In this document: piece after piece, positions 1-5,708 of the stretch
Position numbering within the stretch: position 1 is the first letter of the stretch
How the letters are laid out: the number at the start of each line of letters is the position of its first letter
Assembly: GCA_002414905.1 (NCBI GenBank)
Contig: DIAY01000271.1
Span: 9,483-20,715 of the forward strand
Length of the DNA: 11,233 nucleotides
Source of the DNA: Holophagales bacterium UBA5066
GTDB lineage: Bacteria > Acidobacteriota > Thermoanaerobaculia > UBA5066
Direction of reading: 5' to 3'
The notes under the pieces: model-generated
Seen by the model: the letters and a program-made list of their open reading frames with translations, nothing else
Told to the model about the DNA's origin: nothing
Databases searched by the model: none
Program-made: the position numbers and the translations under genes

Positions 1-1622
1 CGGACCCTGAGGTAGTCGAGCGGCAGGTCGTGATCGAGCTCGAGGCGGTCGCGGGCCTCGGTCGTACCGTAGTGCGAGGTGCCGAAGGCCAGGAGTCCCG
101 CCGTGGCGCCGGCGCGGTCCTCGAACGCCGGCTTCGGGAGCATCCCGCGCGCGGTCTCGAGCTTCCGAACGAGCCGTTCCACGTTCCTCACGTAGTCCTG
201 CGGCTTCTCCGTGTAGCCGGCCGCCTCGTTGTGTCCCGAGCCCCGCGTGAAATAGGCCGCTTTCGGATGGTCCGTTCCGGGGAGCGTCCTCCAGGGGATG
301 CCGTCGCCGTCGAGGTCCCGGTAGCGACCCCAGGTCTCCTTCAGGCGCTCGACGCCCTCGGCGTCGAGGACCTTGCCACGGTCGAAGGGTGCTTCGGGAT
401 ACGGAAACGGGTCGGCCATCCAGTTGTTCATCCCGAGGTCGAGGTCGGAGAGGACGAAGACGGGCGTCTGGAGCCGCTCGGCGAGGTCGAACGCCTCGAT
501 GGCCATCGTGAAGCACTCCTCCGGAGAGGAGGGGAACAGGACCGGATGCTTGCCGTCGCCATGGGAATTCGTGTGGCAGATGAGGACGTCGCCCTGCATC
601 GTCCGGGTCGGCAGGCCGGTCGACGGGCCGACGCGCTGCACGTTGAAGATGACGGCCGGAATCTCGGTGTAGTAGCCGTAGCCGATCAGCTCCGACATGA
701 GGGATATACCGGGGCCTGAGGTGGCGGTGAAAGCGCGGGCACCGGACCATCCGGCTCCGAGGACCATGCCGATGGAAGCGATCTCGTCCTCGGCCTGGAC
801 GATGGCGGCCATCGCGCGTCCCGTCCCGGGGTCCACGCGATGCTCGGCACAGAGGTCGATGAACGTTTCACAGAGCGAGGACGAGGGGGTGATCGGGTAC
901 CAGGTGCAGACGGTGGCTCCGCCGAACAGACACCCGAGAGCCGAGGCGGAGTTGCCGTCGATGATGAGCTTGCCCCGCGTCCTATCCATCCGCTCGACGC
1001 GGTGGGGGAGCTTCTGGGGAAAGGCCGAGGCCGCGTGCTCCATCCCGAGGCGCATCGCCGCCAGGTTCAGGTCGATCGCCTTCGCCTTCCCCGCGAGCTG
1101 CCTGCGGATCGACGCTTCGATCTCGGCCGGGTCGATTCCCATCAGGTCGGCCAGGACGCCGACGTAGATCATGTTCACCAGGAGGCGCCTGAGCTTTGCC
1201 TGGTCAGGCGGAAGAGGGAGCCTGGCCACGACCTCTGAGAACGGCACGGGGAAGAGCCGAAGGTCGTCGCGGAGCTTCTCGAGGCCGAGCTTCTTCTCGA
1301 AGACGACGGACGTACCGGGCAATGCGGCGAGGACATCCGCCGCCGCAGTCTCCGGATTCATGAGGATGAGGACGTCCAGCTCGCGTCTGCGGCCGATGTA
1401 GCCGTGGCGGCTCGCCCGGATCGTGAACCAGGTGGGAAGCCCCTGGATGTTCGAGGGGAAGAGGTTCTTCCCGGAAACCGGAACCCCCATGCCGAAGATC
1501 GACCGCAGGAGGACGTTGTTGGCCGTCTGGGAACCGGACCCGTTTACGGTCGCGATCTGAAGGGAAAAGTCGTTCACGACGACCGTGGGAGCGCTCTCGG
1601 TGGGTGAAGGGGCTGTCGACAT
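1..1622 (-). CDS. korA: 2-oxoacid:acceptor (ferredoxin) oxidoreductase, fused gamma-alpha subunit, 3' end cut by window
   Basis: Subunit of a thiamine-diphosphate 2-oxoacid oxidoreductase (probably 2-oxoglutarate:ferredoxin oxidoreductase), which interconverts a 2-oxoacid plus CoA with acyl-CoA, CO2 and reduced acceptor in the cytoplasm. The frame is open from ATG at 1622 to the left edge: 540 codons without a stop, so only the last part (I estimate 60-80 residues from usual family length) is missing. Residues ~20-195 form the gamma domain, with VNGSGSQTANN near 26-36 and KNLFPSNIQGLPTW near 52-65. Residues ~215 onward form the pyrimidine-binding alpha domain, with GNSASALG, YPITPSSS (242-249), SGPGISLMSE (302-311) and QRVGPSTGLPTRTMQ (329-343). 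The start is supported by a strong GGGAGGAGGTG ribosome site 7 nt upstream. The beta (ThDP-binding) subunit is expected beyond the left edge. Substrate preference among 2-oxoacids cannot be settled from sequence alone. Confidence 0.93.
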   Translation of the reverse strand, partial: MSTAPSPTESAPTVVVNDFSLQIATVNGSGSQTANNVLLRSIFGMGVPVSGKNLFPSNIQGLPTWFTIRASRHGYIGRRRELDVLILMNPETAAADVLAALPGTSVVFEKKLGLEKLRDDLRLFPVPFSEVVARLPLPPDQAKLRRLLVNMIYVGVLADLMGIDPAEIEASIRRQLAGKAKAIDLNLAAMRLGMEHAASAFPQKLPHRVERMDRTRGKLIIDGNSASALGCLFGGATVCTWYPITPSSSLCETFIDLCAEHRVDPGTGRAMAAIVQAEDEIASIGMVLGAGWSGARAFTATSGPGISLMSELIGYGYYTEIPAVIFNVQRVGPSTGLPTRTMQGDVLICHTNSHGDGKHPVLFPSSPEECFTMAIEAFDLAERLQTPVFVLSDLDLGMNNWMADPFPYPEAPFDRGKVLDAEGVERLKETWGRYRDLDGDGIPWRTLPGTDHPKAAYFTRGSGHNEAAGYTEKPQDYVRNVERLVRKLETARGMLPKPAFEDRAGATAGLLAFGTSHYGTTEARDRLELDHDLPLDYLRV

Positions 1623-1629
1623 CCGGGTA

Positions 1630-1640
1630 CACCTCCTCCC
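1630..1640 (-). promoter_or_regulatory. Strong Shine-Dalgarno for korA
   Basis: On the minus strand GGGAGGAGGTG lies 7 nt before the ATG at 1622. It is the best ribosome binding site in the window and fixes the korA start. Confidence 0.8.
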
Positions 1641-1797
1641 GTGAGCCGCGCGGCCGTGCAGCGGGCGAAAACGGGTAAACCAACAATGGTAGCCGGAAAC
1701 GCCGCATTTCGGACATGCCCGTGCAAGCTGCTGCCGGAGCCGAGCGGAGCGACCCGTTCGCCGGCGCGTCACGGCGGCACGTCGAGAGGCCCTCGCG

Positions 1798-1821
1798 GGA
1801 GCCGTGACCGGCTCCGAGCCG
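1798..1821. repeat. Two overlapping inverted repeats sharing a central arm
   Basis: GGAGCCG (1798-1804) and CGGCTCC (1809-1815) form a perfect 7-bp inverted repeat with a TGAC loop. The central arm CGGCTC (1809-1814) also pairs with GAGCCG (1816-1821) across a single C. The two pairings are mutually exclusive. They overlap the proposed -35 and spacer of the fumarase promoter, so a regulator-binding operator is one reading. If transcription begins further upstream, they could be alternative RNA hairpins. Confidence 0.5.
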
Positions 1822-1831
1822 GGGGTATCCT
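1804..1831 (+). promoter_or_regulatory. Candidate sigma70-type promoter of the fumarase operon
   Basis: A -35-like GTGACC (1804-1809, TGAC core) is followed after 16 nt by a -10-like TATCCT (1826-1831). Transcription would start near 1838, just before the ribosome site GGAGGT (1840-1845) and 17 nt or so before the ATG at 1855. The -35 match is modest. Confidence 0.45.
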
Positions 1832-1854
1832 TGAAGGCCGGAGGTCAAGCAAAG

Positions 1855-2946
1855 ATGGCGCAGAAGAAACCGAACAAGCCGGCCCGTACGGCGCCTGCGA
1901 GGAAGGGCACCGCCCCCAGGTCCGTCGCATCGAGAAAGGTGACGGCGCGTCCCCTGGCCCGAAAGGCCGCTGCCGTCGCGAAGAAGTCCGCGCCGGTCAG
2001 GACATCGACGCCTGTGAGGAAGGCCGGCCCTCTCGTCGCCAAAAAGGCGGTCCCGGTCGATCCGTTCGCTGAGAAATCCCTCGTCGCGACCTTCACCGAG
2101 CTCATACGCCGCGCCGCGACCTCCATGCCTCCGGACGTCCTCAGTGCCATCGAGGCCGCCCGGGATCGCGAGGACGAAGGCTCGGTCGCCCGCGAGACGC
2201 TAGGCGTCCTCCTCGAGAACTCGAAGCTCGCGGAAGCGACATCCCGGCCGGTCTGCCAGGACACGGGGATGCCCCTCTTCGAAGTTGCGGCGCCGCGGGG
2301 CGTCTCGATCCGGGCGATCGAGAAGGCTGCCGCGAAGGCGACCGAGATCGCGACGGCGACCGGCTACCTGCGCCCCAACTCGGTCGACTCGCTCAGCGGG
2401 AAGAACACAGGGAACGCACCGGGTCGCGGAATGCCCATCGTTCACGTCCACGAGCACGCGAGGGCGGGCCTGAGGGCCGACCTGATCCTCAAGGGAGGCG
2501 GCTGCGAGAACGTGGGGACACAGTACTCGCTCCCGAGCTCCGAGCTGGGAGCAGACCGGGATCTCGAGGGCGTCAAGCGGACCGTCCTCGACGCCGTTTT
2601 CCAGGCGCAGGGGAAGGGCTGCTCTCCCGGAATCCTCGGCGTCTGCATGGGCGGCGATCGCGCGAGCGGGATGGCCGAAGCGAAGCGGCAGCTGTTCCGC
2701 AAGCTGGGTGACAGGAGTGTCGAGCCCGCCCTGGCGGCTGCGGAAGAAGAGCTGCTCGAGAAGGGCAACCTCCTCGGTATCGGTCCGATGGGGTTCGGCG
2801 GGCGGACGACGCTCCTCGGCGTGAAGATGACGCACCTCGCACGCCTTCCGGCGTCCTACTTCGTCTCCATCAGCTACATGTGCTGGGCGACGCGGCGAGC
2901 CTCGGTCGAGGTCTCGCCCGCCGGAAAGGCGGTATACGCACAATGA
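1855..2946 (+). CDS. fumA: Class I fumarate hydratase (TtdA/FumA-type) alpha subunit with basic N-terminal tail
   Basis: Alpha subunit (363 aa) of the two-subunit, [4Fe-4S]-dependent class I fumarase, which interconverts fumarate and malate; tartrate dehydratase is the close alternative. The catalytic part begins near residue 70. Family motifs are VCQDTGMPLFEV (~133-144), KGGGCENVGTQYSLP, KGCSPGILGVCMGGDRASGM and SYMCWATRRASVEV at the C-terminus. C134, C256 and C343 are my candidates for the three cluster ligands, assigned from memory of the family. Residues 1-68 are an unusual Lys/Arg/Ala/Pro-rich extension with no Asp or Glu, absent from typical family members of about 280-300 aa. I chose ATG 1855 because GGAGGT lies 9 nt upstream. 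An in-frame GTG at 1804 would add 17 residues but overlaps the proposed promoter. The stop overlaps the beta-subunit start (ATGA), implying coupled translation. Confidence 0.93.
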   Translation: MAQKKPNKPARTAPARKGTAPRSVASRKVTARPLARKAAAVAKKSAPVRTSTPVRKAGPLVAKKAVPVDPFAEKSLVATFTELIRRAATSMPPDVLSAIEAARDREDEGSVARETLGVLLENSKLAEATSRPVCQDTGMPLFEVAAPRGVSIRAIEKAAAKATEIATATGYLRPNSVDSLSGKNTGNAPGRGMPIVHVHEHARAGLRADLILKGGGCENVGTQYSLPSSELGADRDLEGVKRTVLDAVFQAQGKGCSPGILGVCMGGDRASGMAEAKRQLFRKLGDRSVEPALAAAEEELLEKGNLLGIGPMGFGGRTTLLGVKMTHLARLPASYFVSISYMCWATRRASVEVSPAGKAVYAQ

Positions 2947-3548
2947 GCGAGGCGAGAAAGCTGACGACGCCCCTCACGCCCGAGGTCGTCCGCTCGCTGA
3001 AGCGGGGCGACGCGGTGGAGGTCTCCGGCCTCATGGTCACGGGCCGGGACGCCCTTCACAAGCTCTGGGTCAAGACCTGGCCCGAGTACCCCGACCTCGA
3101 CCTTCGCGGCTCGATCCTCTACCACTGCGGCCCTGTCATGCGGAAAGAGAAGGACGGCACCTGGAGCGTTCTGGCCGCCGGTCCGACGACGTCAATCCGG
3201 GAGGAACCCTACCAGGCGGCCGTGATCGGAAAATACGGCTTCGGCGGCGTGGTCGGGAAGGGCGGTATGGGCCTGAAGACCCTCGCCGGGCTGAAGGAGC
3301 ACGGCGCGGTTTACCTCCACGCCATCGGCGGCGCCGCGCAGGTCCTCGCACGAAGGGTCGTGAGAGTCCTCGGGGTGAAGCATCTCGAGGAGCTCGGCGT
3401 TCCCGAGGCGATGTGGATCTACGAGGTGAAGGACTTCCCGCTCATCGTCACGATGGATGCCCACGGGGACTCGCTCCACGAGGACGTGAAGAAGGACTCG
3501 AAAGAGGTCCTGGACGAGTTGCTCGGGAGGAAGAAGCCGGCCGCCTGA
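2943..3548 (+). CDS. fumB: Class I fumarate hydratase (TtdB/FumA-type) beta subunit
   Basis: Beta subunit (201 aa) of the same class I fumarase; it supplies the C-terminal domain of the single-chain enzymes and completes the active site at the interface with the alpha subunit. Recognisable family segments are the opening LTTPLTPEVVRSLKRGDAV, the stretch GSILYHCGPVM (~57-67), AGPTTSIREEPYQ (~79-91) and GKGGMG (105-110), and the late PEAMWIYEVKDFPLIV. Length is normal for a separate beta subunit. ATG 2943 overlaps the alpha stop by 4 nt, and no convincing ribosome site precedes it, so translation probably depends on coupling. The stop TGA shares one base with the next start (TGATG). I use fumA/fumB in the two-subunit sense, not for the E. 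coli isozymes. Confidence 0.93.
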   Translation: MSEARKLTTPLTPEVVRSLKRGDAVEVSGLMVTGRDALHKLWVKTWPEYPDLDLRGSILYHCGPVMRKEKDGTWSVLAAGPTTSIREEPYQAAVIGKYGFGGVVGKGGMGLKTLAGLKEHGAVYLHAIGGAAQVLARRVVRVLGVKHLEELGVPEAMWIYEVKDFPLIVTMDAHGDSLHEDVKKDSKEVLDELLGRKKPAA

Positions 3549-4279
3549 TGCGGATCGTCTCCCTCTGCCCGTCGATCACGGAGAGCCTCGTCGCGCTCGG
3601 CCTCGGCGGGAGCCTCGTGGGGGTGACGCGGTACTGCGTCCACCCCCGCGAGGCGCTGGAGGGAATCCCGCGAGTCGGCGGGACGAAGAACCCCGACCTC
3701 GAGGCCATCGCGGCCCTCGAGCCGGAGCTCGTCCTCTGCAACGCCGAGGAGAACCGCGACGCCGACGTGGACGAGCTCTCCAGGCGCTACCGGGTCGACG
3801 TGAGCCACCCGACCCGCGTCGACGAGGTTGCGCCCCTGCTCCGGAGGCTGGGCGAGCTGACGGGGGCGGGAGTCGTGGCGGAAGGATGGGCGCGAGCCCT
3901 CGAGGAGCGGCTCGCAGCGGTCCGGGCAGGCCGGACGGTCCGGTTCGCCTACCTGATCTGGAAGGGACCCTGGATGGCTGCCGCCGCCGGGACCTATATC
4001 TCCGATCTCCTCGAAACGTTCGGCGGCGAGAATGCCTTTCCTGCCTCGAGCGGCCCGTGGCCGAAGACCGGCGAAGAGCAGCTCTCGGCGCTCGACCCGG
4101 AGCTCCTCGTCCTGCCCGACGAACCCTTCCCGTTCGGTGACACCGACCGGGCGTACTGGAAGCGGATCCTCCCCGCCGCACGAGTCGTGCTCGTGCCGGG
4201 CGAGGATTTCTGCTGGCACGGTGTGCGAACCCTTCGAGGTCTGACCGCGGCCGGAGCGCTCCTGGAGGAGACCGGATGA
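3548..4279 (+). CDS. BtuF-like helical-backbone metal-receptor protein without signal peptide
   Basis: This 243-aa protein belongs to the periplasmic-binding (BtuF/FepB, helical backbone) fold family that binds cobalamin, haem or siderophore-type ligands. It opens directly with the domain's first strand, RIVSLCPSITESLVALGLG, followed by LVGVTRYCVHP, PRVGGTKNPDLEAI, EPELVLCNAEENR (~59-71), and later YLIWKGPWMAAAAGTYISDL and LDPELLVLPDEPFPF. There is no signal peptide, lipobox or membrane segment, so it is predicted to be cytoplasmic, unlike an ABC-transporter receptor. No permease or ATPase gene is adjacent. The start is fixed by the motif at residue 2 and by TGATG overlap with the fumarase beta gene; GGGAGG at 3525-3530 is too far for direct use. 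Ligand and role are unknown; corrinoid sensing or sequestration is only a guess. Confidence 0.85.
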   Translation: MRIVSLCPSITESLVALGLGGSLVGVTRYCVHPREALEGIPRVGGTKNPDLEAIAALEPELVLCNAEENRDADVDELSRRYRVDVSHPTRVDEVAPLLRRLGELTGAGVVAEGWARALEERLAAVRAGRTVRFAYLIWKGPWMAAAAGTYISDLLETFGGENAFPASSGPWPKTGEEQLSALDPELLVLPDEPFPFGDTDRAYWKRILPAARVVLVPGEDFCWHGVRTLRGLTAAGALLEETG

Positions 4280-5034
4280 AGGCCGCGCTCGCGTTCGTCC
4301 TGGGTCTGACGACTTCCGTCGCAGGCTCCTCCCCGGCCGGGACCGCCGGGGCCCCGACGCCCGCAGCCGGCCGTCCGTGGGTCCTCGTCCAGGCCGACGG
4401 GAGCCGCGTGGTGCTCGAAGCTCCGCCGCGAGACCGCGACGGGCGGCTGGTGGGACGCCTCAAGGGTTCCGGAACCCTCGTTTCGATTCCGGCGGCGCGC
4501 GTCGACGCGGCGGCAACCGAGCGCGCTAATGTGGCGGGCGCGGAGACGATTCCGGCCCCGACGGTCCGGCCGACGCCCGGTCCGTTCGAGACTCCTCCCC
4601 TCGGCGACAGGGTCAGGATGAATGCGAGCGGGGGAGACGCCCGGCGGATCCTCGAGAGCGCCCGGACCGGCACGCCAGCGCCCGCGCCTCCGCCCGGCGC
4701 CGCGCCCACCGTGATTCCCGTCCCGGAGGATGCGGCCCCGACGGACCGGCTCGGGCGCGGGGAGGCGTACTGGCGTGAGAGGGCCGGGGCGGCGCGCGGC
4801 GTTCTGGAAGAGGCGGAAGCTGCGTTCGCCGAGGCGCAGGCCCGGCTCCAGGCGGCGGAGCGGTCGTTCCTGGGTGTGGGCGAGGCCGAGCGCAACTCCT
4901 TCATCATCCGCGTCATCGAGGCGCGGGACGTGGCGGAGAAGGCCCGCGTCCAGCACCGATCCGCCCAGGGACGCTGGGAGACCCTCCAGGAGGAAGCCCG
5001 CAAGGCGGGCGCCTTCCCGGGCTGGCTCAGGTGA
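4276..5034 (+). CDS. Secreted hypothetical protein with Pro-rich linkers and C-terminal coiled coil
   Basis: A 252-aa protein I cannot name. It has a short export signal (MKAALAFVLGLTTSVAG, likely cut near residues 17-25). A small domain at ~35-86 carries WVLVQADGSRVVLE and GTLVSIPAARVDAAATERAN; it resembles a short beta module with a DG turn and a conserved SIPA.xVD motif that I associate loosely with acidobacterial envelope proteins. Two Pro/Ala-rich linkers follow (~91-108 and ~132-157). Residues ~162-246 are alanine-, glutamate- and arginine-rich with heptad-like spacing, probably a helical hairpin or coiled coil. The start overlaps the upstream stop (ATGA) and has GGAGGAG at 4264-4270, 5 nt away. 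An extracytoplasmic scaffold or envelope role is inference. Confidence 0.8.
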   Translation: MKAALAFVLGLTTSVAGSSPAGTAGAPTPAAGRPWVLVQADGSRVVLEAPPRDRDGRLVGRLKGSGTLVSIPAARVDAAATERANVAGAETIPAPTVRPTPGPFETPPLGDRVRMNASGGDARRILESARTGTPAPAPPPGAAPTVIPVPEDAAPTDRLGRGEAYWRERAGAARGVLEEAEAAFAEAQARLQAAERSFLGVGEAERNSFIIRVIEARDVAEKARVQHRSAQGRWETLQEEARKAGAFPGWLR

Positions 5035-5040
5035 GCCGGT
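5021..5040. terminator. Candidate shared hairpin at the convergent junction
   Basis: GGCTC (5024-5028) and GAGCC (5033-5037) pair around an AGGT loop. G-U wobbles and one C-G pair can extend the stem to 8 bp over 5021-5040. It spans the stop codon of the secreted-protein gene and lies just downstream of the folE stop on the other strand. No T-run follows on either strand, so it is not a canonical intrinsic terminator and may act only as a 3'-end-stabilising hairpin. Confidence 0.3.
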
Positions 5041-5043
5041 CGT

Positions 5044-5676
5044 TCATCCTCGACGCCTCAGGAGATCCAGGAACTCCTCTCGCACCGTCTTCTGCAGGAA
5101 GATCCCCCGGATTGCCGAGGTCACGGTGACCGAGCCGGGTTTTCGGACGCCGCGCATCTCGACGCAGAGGTGACGGGCTTCGAGGACCACCATCACTCCC
5201 TGCGGCTTGAGCTCCTCCTCCAGGACGCCGGCCAGCTGCTCGGTCAGTCGCTCCTGCAGCTGCGGACGCCTGGCGAAGAAATCGAGGAGTCGGGGGAGCT
5301 TCGAGAGACCGACGATCCGCTCGTTCGGAATGTAGGCGATGTGCCCGTGGCCGTAGAACGGTACGAAGTGGTGGGCGCACATGGAGTAGAAGGGGATCTC
5401 CTTCTCCATGACCATCGCCGTGTAGTGCTCGTCGTTCGGAAAGGTCGTCAGCTTCGGGCGCGTTCCCTCGTCGAGGCCCGAGAAGATCTCGAGGTACATC
5501 TTCGCCACGCGGCGGTCGGTGTCGACGAGGTTCGGATCCGTCTCGGTGGAGAGGCCGAGGATCCGGATGATCTCCCGGACGTGGGGAGCGATGCTGTCGA
5601 TCCGGGGGTCGCCCGGCGCGGGAACGTCCTGCAGCCTGGCGGGCGCGACGAGTGACGATTCCGGTTTCGAGGTCAT
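5044..5676 (-). CDS. folE: GTP cyclohydrolase I
   Basis: Converts GTP to 7,8-dihydroneopterin triphosphate and formate, the first step of folate/pterin synthesis (EC 3.5.4.16), in the cytoplasm as a homo-oligomer. The 210-aa product has the zinc ligands C100 and H103 in SMCAHHFVPFYGHGHIAYIP and C171 in ARHLCVEMRGV, with the same C-x2-H spacing as the E. coli enzyme. VGLSKLPRLLDFFARRPQLQ and the C-terminal TSAIRGIF segment are also typical. The usual TP.RVA motif reads TDRRVA (53-58), a mild deviation. I chose ATG 5676 because the FolE homology begins soon after it; the frame stays open upstream to 5838 but that part lies antisense in pyk. No Shine-Dalgarno precedes 5676; instead TATGAT sits 6 nt upstream, suggesting a leaderless mRNA. 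Confidence 0.95.
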   Translation of the reverse strand: MTSKPESSLVAPARLQDVPAPGDPRIDSIAPHVREIIRILGLSTETDPNLVDTDRRVAKMYLEIFSGLDEGTRPKLTTFPNDEHYTAMVMEKEIPFYSMCAHHFVPFYGHGHIAYIPNERIVGLSKLPRLLDFFARRPQLQERLTEQLAGVLEEELKPQGVMVVLEARHLCVEMRGVRKPGSVTVTSAIRGIFLQKTVREEFLDLLRRRG

Positions 5677-5682
5677 CGGGAG

Positions 5683-5688
5683 ATCATA
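5683..5688 (-). promoter_or_regulatory. Candidate -10 element for leaderless folE transcript
   Basis: On the minus strand TATGAT (5688-5683, five of six consensus bases) is separated by six bases (CTCCCG) from the folE ATG at 5676, which places the expected transcription start on the A of the ATG. No convincing -35 is seen. Confidence 0.5.
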
Positions 5689-5696
5689 CGGTCCGC

Positions 5697-5703
5697 AGGA
5701 GGA
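5697..5703 (+). promoter_or_regulatory. Shine-Dalgarno for pyk
   Basis: AGGAGGA ends 5 nt before the ATG at 5709. It decides the pyk start against an in-frame ATG at 5652, which would lie inside folE and lacks a ribosome site. Confidence 0.75.
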
Positions 5704-5708
5704 CCCCG

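Larger units (their letters stand above)
1623..1854. other. Divergent korA/fumarase intergenic region
   Basis: This 232-bp region is the longest non-coding stretch in the window and separates the divergent korA and fumarase genes. It holds the korA ribosome site, a short A/T-richer patch at about 1670-1690, a weak minus-strand -10 candidate TACCAT (1691-1686, no clear -35), and, near the fumarase gene, the promoter and inverted repeats listed separately. I see no small ORF or RNA gene here. Its position suggests joint control of two TCA-type enzymes, which is inference. Confidence 0.6.

Noticed and set aside
30..1607. Several plus-strand open frames (30-719, 697-1167, 840-1238, 1404-1607)
   Set aside because: All are antisense to korA, whose minus-strand frame is uninterrupted and strongly family-like.
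3576..5003. Long minus-strand open frame (475 codons) and a second one at 3994-4956
   Set aside because: Arg/Ser/Pro-rich composition typical of antisense frames in GC-rich DNA; fully covered by the BtuF-like and secreted-protein genes, which have motifs, overlapping starts and a ribosome site.
5652..5708. Upstream in-frame ATG for pyk at 5652
   Set aside because: It lacks a ribosome site and would overlap the folE 5' end; AGGAGGA before 5709 is correctly spaced.
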